Positions 8,991-17,339 are shown, counted from the stretch's first letter. The stretch: DNA of 37,422 nucleotides from an uncultured Christensenella sp. (GCA_910577555.1 CAJTLF010000016.1:1-37422), one strand, 5' to 3'. A program made the numbers and translations. Notes: a model not told the origin generated them from the letters alone.

Positions 8991-9095
8991 GCGGTAAACA
9001 AAAAATGTTACCTTTTTTACAAAATTATCATTTAAATTCCATATTTCGCGCTTATGTGCGTACTTCACATATTTATGAGTTATTATTCACAAAAA

Positions 9096-9143
9096 TGAAT
9101 AAAAATAATTTCTATATAAAAACTCTTGATTTATTTTTATTCA
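9096..9143. promoter_or_regulatory. Pair of inverted ArgR/AhrC-like boxes
   Basis: TGAATAAAAATAA at 9096-9108 is repeated as a perfect inverted copy at 9131-9143 (13 of 13 bases). A further TATTCA half-site lies at 9084-9089. The element resembles the known ARG box of Bacillus AhrC (core TGAATAAAAAT). The second copy overlaps the -35/-10 spacer of the transporter promoter, a position suited to repression. The match to ArgR is inference from sequence likeness and from the transporter type. Confidence 0.5.
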
Positions 9144-9154
9144 CGGAATATAAT
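9126..9154 (+). promoter_or_regulatory. Sigma-A promoter of the amino-acid transporter operon
   Basis: TTGATT (9126-9131), a 17-base spacer, then a perfect TATAAT (9149-9154). The ATG of the binding protein follows at 9196 with CAGGAG as ribosome site. One ArgR-like box overlaps this promoter. Confidence 0.8.
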
Positions 9155-9195
9155 TAAACTCACAAAATAAAAACTTATTTTTCAGGAGAATTACG

Positions 9196-10029
9196 ATGAA
9201 AAAATTATTCGCGGCTATTGCAGCAATGGCTCTCACCGCCGTATGCGCAATTTCTACGACCGCATGCGACGCAGGAAATACCATTTACGTAAACACGAAC
9301 GCGTTTTTCGCGCCGTTCGAATACTACGACGGAGATGAAATTAAGGGCGTAGATATCGATATAATGAATATGGTCGGCGAAAAGCTCGGCAAAAAAGTAA
9401 TATTTGAAAATACGGAGTTCGGACCGATAATAGACAACGTTCAAAGCGGAAAAAGATACGATTGCGGCGCGGCGGGAATTACGATTACGGAAGAAAGAGC
9501 CGAAAAAGTAGCTTTCTCCACCCCCTATTACACGGCAAAGCAATACGTGGTTTTTGCCGGTGACACTCTTTCCGTAAGCGGAACTACAACGGGCGGCGGT
9601 GAGTACGTTCTTTGGGAAAGTCTTGCAGGAATGAAAATCGGCGTTCAGACGGATACGACGGGTGACATTTACGTAACCGACGAAATAAACGCAACGGAAG
9701 AATCCGATGACTACGACTTTACCGGTACGCTCTACGGAACGGGAGCTACCGTAACGCGTTACGACAACGCTCAGATTGCGATTGACGCTCTCGGCACCAT
9801 TGACGCAGTCGTTATCGACGAACTCCCCGCTAAATATATGGTTTCCCATAACGAAAATCTCCATTGCTACGCTCTCTACTACGATGCCGAAACGGCAACC
9901 GAAGAAGACTACGCAATCTGCGTTACTAAGGGCAACGACGAGCTTCTTAACGCAATTAACGAAGTTTTAAAAGAATTGGGTTCGGTAGGAGTTCAGAAAC
10001 TCGTGGCAAAGCACCTTGGTCTTGCCTGA
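9196..10029 (+). CDS. Amino-acid ABC transporter, substrate-binding lipoprotein
   Basis: A 277-residue family-3 solute-binding protein. It starts with a lipoprotein signal (MKKLFAAIAAMALTAVCA) with the likely lipidated cysteine at residue 24 (STTAC, a slightly weak lipobox). The mature part has the two-lobe features of polar amino-acid binders: FAPFEYYDGDEIKGVDIDIM, then AGITITEERAEKVAFSTPYY, in which R101 is the arginine that normally grips the ligand's carboxylate. The protein delivers an amino acid to the permease and ATPase encoded next. ArgR-like boxes over its promoter suggest arginine or another basic amino acid, but the ligand cannot be read from the sequence. An AGGAG ribosome site precedes the ATG. 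Confidence 0.92.
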   Translation: MKKLFAAIAAMALTAVCAISTTACDAGNTIYVNTNAFFAPFEYYDGDEIKGVDIDIMNMVGEKLGKKVIFENTEFGPIIDNVQSGKRYDCGAAGITITEERAEKVAFSTPYYTAKQYVVFAGDTLSVSGTTTGGGEYVLWESLAGMKIGVQTDTTGDIYVTDEINATEESDDYDFTGTLYGTGATVTRYDNAQIAIDALGTIDAVVIDELPAKYMVSHNENLHCYALYYDAETATEEDYAICVTKGNDELLNAINEVLKELGSVGVQKLVAKHLGLA

Positions 10030-10046
10030 TTTAAGCAATTATTAAA

Positions 10047-10068
10047 GGAACTGCCGTACGGCAGTTCC
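10047..10068 (+). terminator. Intercistronic hairpin, probable partial terminator
   Basis: GGAACTGCCGTACGGCAGTTCC is a perfect 22-base palindrome, giving a 9-bp stem on a GTAC loop. It is followed by an AT-rich stretch (CGTTTATATTTTA). It lies between the binding-protein and permease genes and probably lowers downstream expression or protects the upstream message. Confidence 0.6.
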
Positions 10069-10090
10069 CGTTTATATTTTACGGAAAATT

Positions 10091-10804
10091 ATGAATTTAA
10101 AATTACTTGCAGGTTTTTTTGAAAACTTTATAACCATATTCGGCGATACGAAATATCTGAATATGCTATGGACGGGTTTGCAAACGACCTTAATCGTTTC
10201 CGTGGGTGCCGCCGTTATAGGTTTGTTACTCGGAACTTTGGTTGCAATGATAAAAATTCAACCCGCAACCAGCAAATGGGCAACAGTTCCGAAAATCATA
10301 TGCAACGTTTACGTAACTTTAGTGCGCGGCACGCCAATGGCTTTACAACTTTTTATAATGGCGTTCGTCATATTTGCGATACGCGGTTTCCCTATGGAAA
10401 TAATCGCAATTTTATCGTTTGGCATTAACAGCGGAGCTTACGTTTCGGAAAACATACGCGCAGGACTTATGTCCGTAGATAAGGGGCAGTCGGAAGCGAG
10501 CCGCGCACTCGGTATGTCAACCGGCTATACTATGCTTAAAATAGTTATTCCGCAGGGTATGAAGAACGTTATTCCCGCAATCGGCAACGAACTTATTGCC
10601 TTGATAAAAGAAACGTCAATCGTAAGCATGATAGGTATGTACGATTTGACGCAAGCCGCTAAAGTTATAGGTTCGGGTCAAAATCTGGCGACTTATTTCG
10701 CCCCGATGGTCGTTGTAGCCATCTTCTATCTTGCAATAGTCTATCTCTTGACGCTCGCAATAAAACTTATCGAAAGGAGACTCAGAAAGAGTGAAAAACG
10801 CTGA
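10091..10804 (+). CDS. Amino-acid ABC transporter permease
   Basis: A 237-residue permease of the HisM/GlnP type with about five membrane helices. Helix 1 spans roughly residues 25-53. The conserved cytoplasmic EAA loop, EASRALGMSTGYTMLKIVIP (135-154), docks onto the ATPase, and NELIALIKETSIVSMIG follows. It most likely works as a homodimer, since only one permease gene is present. The ribosome site is weak (ACGGAAAATT before the ATG), and the gene depends on read-through of the hairpin upstream. Its end overlaps the ATPase gene by 14 bases. Confidence 0.92.
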   Translation: MNLKLLAGFFENFITIFGDTKYLNMLWTGLQTTLIVSVGAAVIGLLLGTLVAMIKIQPATSKWATVPKIICNVYVTLVRGTPMALQLFIMAFVIFAIRGFPMEIIAILSFGINSGAYVSENIRAGLMSVDKGQSEASRALGMSTGYTMLKIVIPQGMKNVIPAIGNELIALIKETSIVSMIGMYDLTQAAKVIGSGQNLATYFAPMVVVAIFYLAIVYLLTLAIKLIERRLRKSEKR

Positions 10805-11711
10805 AAAAAAGGAAAAAGTTTATAAGCCCAAATTCCAGAACAAGCGGCAAACTCCCGTCGAGCCCTTCGACCCCGACGCATTAATCGAAGTTCAGCACCT
10901 TACCAAGGAATACGGCGATTTAAAGGTATTAAACGACATTTCGGATAAAATTTATCAGGGCGAAAAAGTGGCGGTAATAGGCCCTTCGGGCAGCGGCAAA
11001 TCCACGTTTTTGCGCTGCCTTAACGTTCTTGAAGACCCGACCGACGGTTACGTTTTTTTCGAAGGCAACAACCTTTGCGACTTGAAAGTGGATATTAACG
11101 TCCAGCGCAGACACGTCGGAATGGTATTCCAGCAATTCAACCTTTTCAACAACATGAGCGTTATTAAAAACGTAACGCTCGCTCCCGTGCATATAGGCGT
11201 TAAAGAACTGAACAAAGCCAAACGCAATAATTTAAAACTGAAATTTTTAAACCTGTTTAAAAAGAAAGAAGATAAACTGCCTATTCCGCCTATACAGACG
11301 ACGAAAAAGCAGATAATTGCCGACGCGGAAAACAACGCAATGCGGCTTTTAAAACGGATAGGGCTTGAAAGCAAGGCAAAGGTTTACCCTTCCACCCTTT
11401 CTGGCGGGCAGCGTCAGAGAATAGCCATAATCCGCGCACTTGCAATGAACCCGCGCGTCATTTTATTCGACGAACCCACTTCCGCGCTCGACCCCGAAAT
11501 GGTAGGCGAAGTACTCGAGCTCATAAAAGAGCTTGCCGACGAAGGTATGACCATGGTAATAGTCACCCACGAAATGGGATTTGCCCGCGAAGTCGCCACC
11601 CGCGTACTGTTTATGGACGGCGGAAAAATAATGGAACAAGGCACGCCCGAGCAGATATTCGGCGCGCCGCAGAACGAAAGACTTAAAGATTTTTTATCAA
11701 AAGTATTGTAA
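10791..11711 (+). CDS. Amino-acid ABC transporter ATP-binding protein with an unusual insertion
   Basis: The ATPase of the importer, related to GlnQ/HisP. Walker A GPSGSGKST is at residues 64-72, the Q-loop glutamine at about 114, the signature LSGGQRQR at 203-210, Walker B VILFDEPTSALD at 223-234 and the switch histidine at 260. At 306 residues it is about 60 longer than the usual 240-245. The extra length comes from a charged N-terminal extension (residues 1-31) and a lysine-rich insertion at about 138-178 (KAKRNNLKLKFLNLFKKKED and after) in the helical subdomain. It starts at GTG with AAGGAG 11 bases upstream, overlapping the permease gene. Confidence 0.93.
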   Translation: MKNAEKKEKVYKPKFQNKRQTPVEPFDPDALIEVQHLTKEYGDLKVLNDISDKIYQGEKVAVIGPSGSGKSTFLRCLNVLEDPTDGYVFFEGNNLCDLKVDINVQRRHVGMVFQQFNLFNNMSVIKNVTLAPVHIGVKELNKAKRNNLKLKFLNLFKKKEDKLPIPPIQTTKKQIIADAENNAMRLLKRIGLESKAKVYPSTLSGGQRQRIAIIRALAMNPRVILFDEPTSALDPEMVGEVLELIKELADEGMTMVIVTHEMGFAREVATRVLFMDGGKIMEQGTPEQIFGAPQNERLKDFLSKVL

Positions 11712-11716
11712 AATCA

Positions 11717-11755
11717 AAAATCCCCGCGGGCAGAACGCAGTCCCGCGGGGATTTT
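11717..11755. terminator. Bidirectional terminator between transporter operon and MATE gene
   Basis: A 14-bp stem (AAAATCCCCGCGGG with CCCGCGGGGATTTT) around an 11-base loop. A runs on one side and T runs on the other give termination in both directions for the convergent units. Confidence 0.9.
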
Positions 11756-11771
11756 ATAAATTCTGTATTTT

Positions 11772-13148
11772 TTAAGTGCTTTCAACCGAAACGGGCAATT
11801 CCTTGCCGTAATATCCGTATTTCTTGTGATACGCTATCACGAACGCGCCCGTCACTATTAACGAAAGTATTTCCGCAACGATTGCCGCAGACCATACCCC
11901 GTCAAGTCCGATAAATATGGGCAGTACCATAACCGCAGTAACCTGAAAAGCCACCGACCGCAGGAACGAAATGAGCGCGGAAACCAAGCCGTTATTCAAG
12001 GAGGTAAACAGTGCGGAGCCGTACATATTAATCCCCACCGTTAAAAATACCACCGAATATATTCTGAACCCGCGCAGAGCCATTTCAAAAACCTGTTCAC
12101 TGTACCCGAACATTTTCATAAACGGATAGGCGAGCCCTTCGGAAACGCCGAACATAGCAAGTCCGGCCACCGCCATAATAATAACGCTCTTTTTAAACAG
12201 ATTTTTCATTTCGGCTCTGTTGCGCGCACCGTAGTTATAACCCATCAGCGGGGCACTTCCTACGGCGTAACCCATAAACATTGCAAAGAAAATCATTGCA
12301 ACGTACATTATAGAACCGTAAGCCGCGACGCCCGATTTACCGAGCTCGTCGCCGAGTATTGCTTGAATCTGGAAGTTATAGAGTATAACGACTACCGCGG
12401 AAGAAACGTTCGAAAAGAACTCGGAAGAGCCGTTCGTGCAAGCCTTTAAAAACGCCTTACCGTAAAATTTAGTTTTGGTTAAGCGCAAAAGGCTGTCGTT
12501 TTTTGAAAAGAAATAGACGAGCGGAAAAATCGCGCCGTAAATCTGGCTTACCGCGGTAGCAACCGCCGCGCCGAGAAGCCCCCAACCGCAACCCGCAACG
12601 AAAATCGCGTCCAAAATTATGTTCAGAACGCCCGCCGACGCAGTCGCAATCAAACCCAGTCTCGGTTTTTCGGCAGTTACGAAAAAGCTCTGGAAAATAT
12701 TCTGTATTATAAAGCACGGCTGGGTTCCGAGCAGAATTCTGCCGTAAAGCACGCAGTACTCGAACACCTTGCCCGATTCCGCACCCAAAAGCCGAGCAAC
12801 GGGTTCAACGACGAGCTGACCCGCAACGGCAATCACGATACCTATTCCGGCGGTTATGTATACGAGCATAGAAAAATACTTATTTGCCTTTTCCTTGTCC
12901 CCTTCACCCAGCGTTTTGGAAACGAGCGCGCTTCCGCCCGCGCCAATCATAAAACCTATTGACCCGAACACCATAAACAGCGGATAAATAAGGTTTATAG
13001 CGGCAACCGCTTCTTCACCCGCGAAATTCGATACGAAAAGACCGTCCACGACCGAATAAATGCTCGTGAACACCATCATAATTATGGAAGGCAAAACGAA
13101 TATAAACAGTTTTTTCAGTGTAAAATGTTCGCCAAGCCCGATGCGCAT
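11772..13148 (-). CDS. MATE-family multidrug/cation exporter
   Basis: A 458-residue protein with 12 predicted membrane helices in two six-helix halves, as in MATE exporters (MepA/DinF/NorM relatives). The opening FTLKKLFIFVLPSIIMMVFT and SVVDGLFVSNFAGEEAVAAI match the first two helices of the family. Such proteins expel cationic drugs or metabolites in exchange for sodium or protons; the substrate is unknown. The start is supported by GGGAGG eight bases before the ATG, and there is a strong promoter. It stands alone, converging with the amino-acid transporter. Confidence 0.93.
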   Translation of the reverse strand: MRIGLGEHFTLKKLFIFVLPSIIMMVFTSIYSVVDGLFVSNFAGEEAVAAINLIYPLFMVFGSIGFMIGAGGSALVSKTLGEGDKEKANKYFSMLVYITAGIGIVIAVAGQLVVEPVARLLGAESGKVFEYCVLYGRILLGTQPCFIIQNIFQSFFVTAEKPRLGLIATASAGVLNIILDAIFVAGCGWGLLGAAVATAVSQIYGAIFPLVYFFSKNDSLLRLTKTKFYGKAFLKACTNGSSEFFSNVSSAVVVILYNFQIQAILGDELGKSGVAAYGSIMYVAMIFFAMFMGYAVGSAPLMGYNYGARNRAEMKNLFKKSVIIMAVAGLAMFGVSEGLAYPFMKMFGYSEQVFEMALRGFRIYSVVFLTVGINMYGSALFTSLNNGLVSALISFLRSVAFQVTAVMVLPIFIGLDGVWSAAIVAEILSLIVTGAFVIAYHKKYGYYGKELPVSVEST

Positions 13149-13188
13149 AACTCTGTCCTCCCGTCTATTTTTTGGGTTAAGTTATAGT

Positions 13189-13217
13189 ATTATATCCGCA
13201 ATATATAATAAAGTCAA
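13189..13217 (-). promoter_or_regulatory. Promoter of the MATE gene
   Basis: On the minus strand TTGACT (13212-13217) is followed after 17 bases by TATAAT (13189-13194). The leader to the ATG is about 35 bases and contains GGGAGG. Confidence 0.8.
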
Positions 13218-13384
13218 ACCTTTTACCCGAAAAAAAAGTGAAATTCCCGCAATAAAATTCACAGCGAACGCTCCCGTAACCGAAAACGCCTTCGGTGCTG
13301 CAATCTGAGAGTTAAGGCGTAACTCTTGTGAATTCAGTATAAACGCGCGGTATACGGCGAAGAATAAAAGTATTATTTATTCGT

Positions 13385-13592
13385 TTGTGGATAACTTTTA
13401 TACGATTTTTGGTATTATTTGTCGAAAAACCGCGCAAATTGAGTCAGTTTTTAACCGTTGTCAATAAAATGTGGATAACTTTTTTGCATATATTCCTTTT
13501 TGAGCTGTTTCAACAAAAAAATGTTGACAACTTTTTGTGGATAAACGAGTGTTTTTTATTTAAAAACGGTCATATCTGCCAAGTTATCCACA
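13385..13592. promoter_or_regulatory. Cluster of DnaA boxes
   Basis: Four perfect copies of the consensus 9-mer TTATCCACA lie within 208 bases. Three read TGTGGATAA on the plus strand (13385-13393, 13470-13478, 13536-13544) and one reads TTATCCACA (13584-13592). A fifth, variant box TGTTGACAA is at 13522-13530. Several share the extension TGTGGATAACTTTT. DnaA would bind here. Whether this is an origin or a DnaA-titrating or regulatory cluster cannot be told; dnaA and dnaN are not in the window. Confidence 0.8.
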
Positions 13593-13610
13593 TAAACTAA
13601 TCTTTACGAT

Positions 13611-13638
13611 AAAAACGGCAAGCGTCAGCTTGCCGTTT
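13611..13638 (-). terminator. Terminator of the grpE-dnaK-dnaJ operon
   Basis: An 11-bp perfect stem (AAACGGCAAGC/GCTTGCCGTTT) with a four-base loop. It is followed on the minus strand by a T run (TTTTTATCG) 39 bases after the dnaJ stop. Confidence 0.85.
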
Positions 13639-13676
13639 ATTCATAGATATTTAATTATACGCCGTCGTTTCACGCG

Positions 13677-14822
13677 TTACTGCTTATCCACCTTTTTGCC
13701 GTACAACGCGGAAATATCCGCTGCGAATTTATTCATTTTATCGCACGAACGCAAGGAAACGCTCTGCTCATACTCGTCAAGCCGCTTGAACTGCTCGCGC
13801 GAAAGTTTAGAAGGAATATCGATTTCCACCGTCACGTATAAGTTGCCCGTGCCGTGCACCGTTTTAACGCCCTTGCCGCGCATACAGAATCTCGTACCCG
13901 ACGGAGTGCATTCGGGAACTGTAAGCTCCAAAGTATCGTCTATGGCAGGCACCTGAATTTTTCCGCCCGAAACTGCGGTTTTATAGGAAATAGGCACCGT
14001 TACGTACAAATCCCTGTCCTGACGGTGCAACAGCTTGTGCGGCTCTATCTGGAAATAGACGTACAAATCTCCGCTCTCGCCGCCGTTGCCCGCAGCCTGA
14101 CCGTAACCGCGCTTTCTTATACTGCTGTCGTTATCCACGCCCGCGGGAATATTTATCGTAAACTTCGTTTCACTGCGCTGATATCCCTTGCCCTTACAGT
14201 CGGGACATCTGTCGAGAATTTTTTTGCCCGTACCGCCGCAATCGGGACATGCACCCACCTGTATTGTTCTGCCGAAAATGGTATCCTGCTGGAACTTTAC
14301 GCGCCCGCTTCCGCCGCAACGCGAGCAGGTCTGGTAAGCGTTGCCGCCTTTTGCGCCCGTACCGTTACATACTTTGCAAGGCTCGTTGCGCATATAGCTG
14401 ATGGTTTTGGAACAGCCCTTGATTGCGTCGAGAAAGGAAAGCCTAACGGTTTGCTGAATGTCCGCGCCGCGCGGTTTGCCGCGCTCCGCCGCTCCGCCGA
14501 ACCCGCCACCGAAAACCGAGTTGATTATATCTTCGAACCCGCCCATTCCGCCGAATCCGCCGCTGAACCCGCCGCCGAACGGATTGCCGCCGCCCATGCC
14601 GGGGTGCTCCAGCTCGAAATCGTATTGCTTGCGCTTGTTCTCGTCGGAAAGGGTTTCGTTGGCTTCGTTTATTTCCTTAAACTTTTCCGCCGCCGCAGCG
14701 TCGCCGGGGTGAAAGTCGGGGTGATACTGCTTTGCAAGCTTGCGGTACGCCGACTTTATCTCATCCTGCGACGCGGTTTTGGATACGCCCAAAACGTCGT
14801 AATAGTTCTTTTTATCCGCCAT
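13677..14822 (-). CDS. dnaJ: DnaJ chaperone (Hsp40)
   Basis: A 381-residue type I Hsp40 that delivers unfolded clients to DnaK and stimulates its ATPase. In order it shows the J domain with HPD at residues 34-36, a glycine/phenylalanine-rich linker (GGGNPFGGGFSGGFGGMGGF), four zinc-binding CxxCxGxG repeats (CKVCNGTG, CSRCGGSG, CPDCGGTG, CPDCKGKG) and the C-terminal substrate domains. The ATG at 14822 (MADKKNYYDVLG) is chosen over an upstream ATG because it matches the family and has AAAGGA upstream. It is the third and last gene of the chaperone operon. Confidence 0.97.
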   Translation of the reverse strand: MADKKNYYDVLGVSKTASQDEIKSAYRKLAKQYHPDFHPGDAAAAEKFKEINEANETLSDENKRKQYDFELEHPGMGGGNPFGGGFSGGFGGMGGFEDIINSVFGGGFGGAAERGKPRGADIQQTVRLSFLDAIKGCSKTISYMRNEPCKVCNGTGAKGGNAYQTCSRCGGSGRVKFQQDTIFGRTIQVGACPDCGGTGKKILDRCPDCKGKGYQRSETKFTINIPAGVDNDSSIRKRGYGQAAGNGGESGDLYVYFQIEPHKLLHRQDRDLYVTVPISYKTAVSGGKIQVPAIDDTLELTVPECTPSGTRFCMRGKGVKTVHGTGNLYVTVEIDIPSKLSREQFKRLDEYEQSVSLRSCDKMNKFAADISALYGKKVDKQ

Positions 14823-14851
14823 AAAAAGCAATCCTTTTTGTAAATACATTT

Positions 14852-14884
14852 TGCCTTGAAGAGTAAATTTTACTCTTCAAGGCA
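14852..14884 (-). repeat. Perfect inverted repeat between dnaK and dnaJ
   Basis: A 16-bp perfect inverted repeat with a one-base centre (TGCCTTGAAGAGTAAA and its complement) lies between the dnaK stop and the dnaJ start. No T run follows on the transcribed strand, so it is more likely an mRNA processing or stability hairpin than a terminator. Confidence 0.6.
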
Positions 14885-14932
14885 GAAATAAAGCGTTTGA
14901 ATATTGAAAGTTAAAACTTACTTTCCGGTAAA

Positions 14933-16729
14933 TTACTTGTGCTGATTGAACTCGGTGTCCCCGTCGCCGCCGTCGGGATTTCCGCCCTGTGCGCCGCCCG
15001 CCTGCTGATAAATTTTAGCTATTACGGGCTGAATATCCTTTGAAAGCGTTTCGATTGCATTCTTTATCCTGTCGTTATCATTGGATTCGAGTTCGGTCTT
15101 AGCCTTTGCAACGGCGTCTTCCACGACCTTTTTATCGTCGTCGGAAAGCTTGTCGCCCGCGTCCTTAACGGTCTTTTCAAGGTTGTCAATCATGCTCTCG
15201 AGCGTGTTTTTATTGTCAATAGCTTCCTTGCGCTTTTTATCTTCTTCCGCATACTTCTCCGCGTCCTTAACGGCCTTGTCGATATCTTCTTCCGAAAGAT
15301 TGGTCGACGCGGTAATAGTAATATTGGTACTCTTGCCCGTTCCCAAATCTTTTGCGGTAACGTTTACAATGCCGTTCGCGTCCACGTCAAAGGTAACTTC
15401 AATCTGCGGCACGCCGCGGGGTGCGGGCGGTATATCGCTGAGCATAAATTTGCCGAGCGACTTGTTGTCGCGTGCAAACTTTCTTTCGCCCTGTAAAACG
15501 TTTATCTCAACTCCCGGCTGATTGTCTGCCGCGGTGGAGAAAATCTGGCTCTTTTTAACGGGTATGGTGGTATTTCTCTCGATAAGCGGAGTGGATACGC
15601 CGCCCAGAGTTTCAATACCCAAAGTAAGCGGCATTACGTCGAGAAGTAAAACGTCTTTGACTTCGCCCGACAAAACGCCTCCCTGAATTGCCGCGCCTAT
15701 CGCAACGCACTCGTCGGGGTTAATGCCCTTGAACGGCTCTTTACCCGTAACCGACTTCACCTTTTCGATTACCGCGGGAATACGCGTGGAACCGCCCACC
15801 AAAATAACTTTGGAAATATCCCCGTAGGAAAGTCCCGCGTCGCTCATGGCCTTGCGCATAGGCTCTACCGTGCGCTCTACAAGGTCGGAAGTGAGCAAGT
15901 CGAACTTCTGCTTGGAAATATCTATGTCGAGATGCTGGGGTTCGCCGTCGACAACGGTAATGAAAGGAAGGTTTACGTTGGTAGACGACATACCCGAAAG
16001 CTCTATCTTAGCCTTTTCAGCCGCTTCCTTCAATCTCTGCAACGCCTTTTTATCCTTTGAAAGGTCAACGCCCGTATCCTTCTTGAAAGTATCTACGAGA
16101 TAATCTATAATCTTATTGTCGAAATCGTCGCCACCGAGATGGGTATCGCCGTTGGTTGCAAGCACTTCGAACACGCCGTCGCCTATTTCAAGAATAGAAA
16201 CGTCGAAAGTACCGCCGCCAAGGTCGTAAATCATAACCTTCTGGCTGCCTTCCTGCTTATCGAGACCGTATGCCAAAGCGGCCGCGGTAGGCTCGTTTAT
16301 GATACGCAGAACGTTCAAGCCCGCTATTTTACCCGCATCCTTGGTTGCCTGACGCTGGCTGTCGTTGAAGTATGCGGGGCATGTAATAACCGCATCGTTA
16401 ATTTTACAGCCGAGATAGCTCTCCGCGTCGGCTTTGAGTTTGGATAAAACCATTGCGGAAATTTCCTGCGGCGAATAGCCCTTTTCTATATTTACTTTAT
16501 AAGCTTCACCCATATGACGCTTTATGGAAATAACCGTCTTATCGGGCGACGCAACGGCAAGACGCTTTGCCGCCTGACCGACTATACGGCTGCCGTCATT
16601 TTTAAATGACACTACCGAAGGGGTAGTTCTGTTGCCTTCGCTGTTGGCGATAACTACGGGTTCGCCGCCTTCCATAACGGCAACGCACGAGTTAGTAGTT
16701 CCTAAATCTATTCCTATTACTTTTCCCAT
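14933..16729 (-). CDS. dnaK: DnaK chaperone (Hsp70)
   Basis: A 598-residue Hsp70. The nucleotide-binding domain opens with IGIDLGTTNSCVAVMEGGEP and includes the phosphate loop YDLGGGTFDVSILEIGDGVF and VGGSTRIPAV. The linker DVLLLDVMPLTLGIETLGG joins it to the substrate-binding domain, and the lid ends in a short glycine-rich tail (GGAQGGNPDGGDGDTEFNQHK region). It folds proteins in an ATP-driven cycle with DnaJ and the exchange factor GrpE, both encoded beside it. AAGGAG lies before the ATG. The length is slightly below the usual 605-620 because the tail is short. Confidence 0.98.
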   Translation of the reverse strand: MGKVIGIDLGTTNSCVAVMEGGEPVVIANSEGNRTTPSVVSFKNDGSRIVGQAAKRLAVASPDKTVISIKRHMGEAYKVNIEKGYSPQEISAMVLSKLKADAESYLGCKINDAVITCPAYFNDSQRQATKDAGKIAGLNVLRIINEPTAAALAYGLDKQEGSQKVMIYDLGGGTFDVSILEIGDGVFEVLATNGDTHLGGDDFDNKIIDYLVDTFKKDTGVDLSKDKKALQRLKEAAEKAKIELSGMSSTNVNLPFITVVDGEPQHLDIDISKQKFDLLTSDLVERTVEPMRKAMSDAGLSYGDISKVILVGGSTRIPAVIEKVKSVTGKEPFKGINPDECVAIGAAIQGGVLSGEVKDVLLLDVMPLTLGIETLGGVSTPLIERNTTIPVKKSQIFSTAADNQPGVEINVLQGERKFARDNKSLGKFMLSDIPPAPRGVPQIEVTFDVDANGIVNVTAKDLGTGKSTNITITASTNLSEEDIDKAVKDAEKYAEEDKKRKEAIDNKNTLESMIDNLEKTVKDAGDKLSDDDKKVVEDAVAKAKTELESNDNDRIKNAIETLSKDIQPVIAKIYQQAGGAQGGNPDGGDGDTEFNQHK

Positions 16730-16763
16730 GATATTTCTCCTTAAACTATGAAATAAGTACTCT

Positions 16764-17309
16764 TTAATTTTCCACGGTTACGGCAACCTGACAGTAACGT
16801 ATCACCTTGTCGCCCGCTTTGTAACCCTTCTTTAAAATCTGTTTGACGGTATTCGGCTGTTCCCCTTCTTCACAAGGAAAATCGAGAACGGCCTCCATAA
16901 TGCTTTCGTCAAACTTGTCTCCGACGGCTACGGGAATTAACTCCACGCCCACCGACGAAAGTATCGTGTTGAAGCTTTTGACAACCTTGTCTATGCCGGA
17001 CCTGGTCTTTTCGTCGCTTGCCGATTCGTACGCGTAACCGAAGTTATCGGCAACGGGCAGAAGCTTCAAAACGGTTTCCGCCGCGCCGTTCGCATACGCC
17101 TGCGACACAGCCGTCTGGTTTCGTTTGCGGTAATTGTCGTACTCGGCGGATACCGAATACCACTTCCGCTTGTAATCTTCCGCCTGCGCCAACGCCTTTT
17201 CCAGCTCGGTAGGCTCTTTCGCCGTTTCCGTGCCGCTCCCGGCGTTACCTTTCAGAATTTCTTCGTCCGCAGTACTTTCTTCTTTTAAATTATCTTTCTT
17301 CTTTGCCAT
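16764..17309 (-). CDS. grpE: GrpE nucleotide-exchange factor
   Basis: A 181-residue GrpE, which releases ADP from DnaK. The first 55 or so residues are an acidic/lysine-rich low-complexity tail. They are followed by the dimerising coiled coil (QAEDYKRKWYSVSAEYDNYRKR) and the C-terminal beta domain with DKFDESIMEAV and KKGYKAGDKVIRYCQVAV. GTG at 17312 directly precedes the ATG at 17309; neither has a strong ribosome site, and ATG is preferred. It is the first gene of the operon: no hrcA gene lies upstream, where Firmicutes usually carry it, and the next gene (sdaA) is divergent. Confidence 0.95.
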   Translation of the reverse strand: MAKKKDNLKEESTADEEILKGNAGSGTETAKEPTELEKALAQAEDYKRKWYSVSAEYDNYRKRNQTAVSQAYANGAAETVLKLLPVADNFGYAYESASDEKTRSGIDKVVKSFNTILSSVGVELIPVAVGDKFDESIMEAVLDFPCEEGEQPNTVKQILKKGYKAGDKVIRYCQVAVTVEN

Positions 17310-17339
17310 CACAGTTAATCTCGCTTTTTGTCTACACTT

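Larger units (their letters stand above)
13149..13676. other. 528-base AT-rich intergenic region with a DnaA-box cluster
   Basis: No gene is supported here. It holds the MATE promoter, an A/T-rich stretch (13160-13260), a small hairpin (AGAGTTA/TAACTCT at 13308-13326), five DnaA boxes (13385-13592) and the dnaJ terminator. A 71-codon open frame through the boxes is only the translation of repeated TGTGGATAACTTTT sequence. Confidence 0.7.

Noticed and set aside
13385..13600. 71-codon plus-strand frame through the DnaA-box region
   Set aside because: It is the translation of repeated TGTGGATAACTTTT sequence, has no ribosome site, and looks like no protein.
13149..13676. Chromosome origin (oriC)
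   Set aside because: The boxes are real, but there is no dnaA or dnaN, gene direction does not change here, and skew cannot be computed by eye. It is kept as a DnaA-box cluster.
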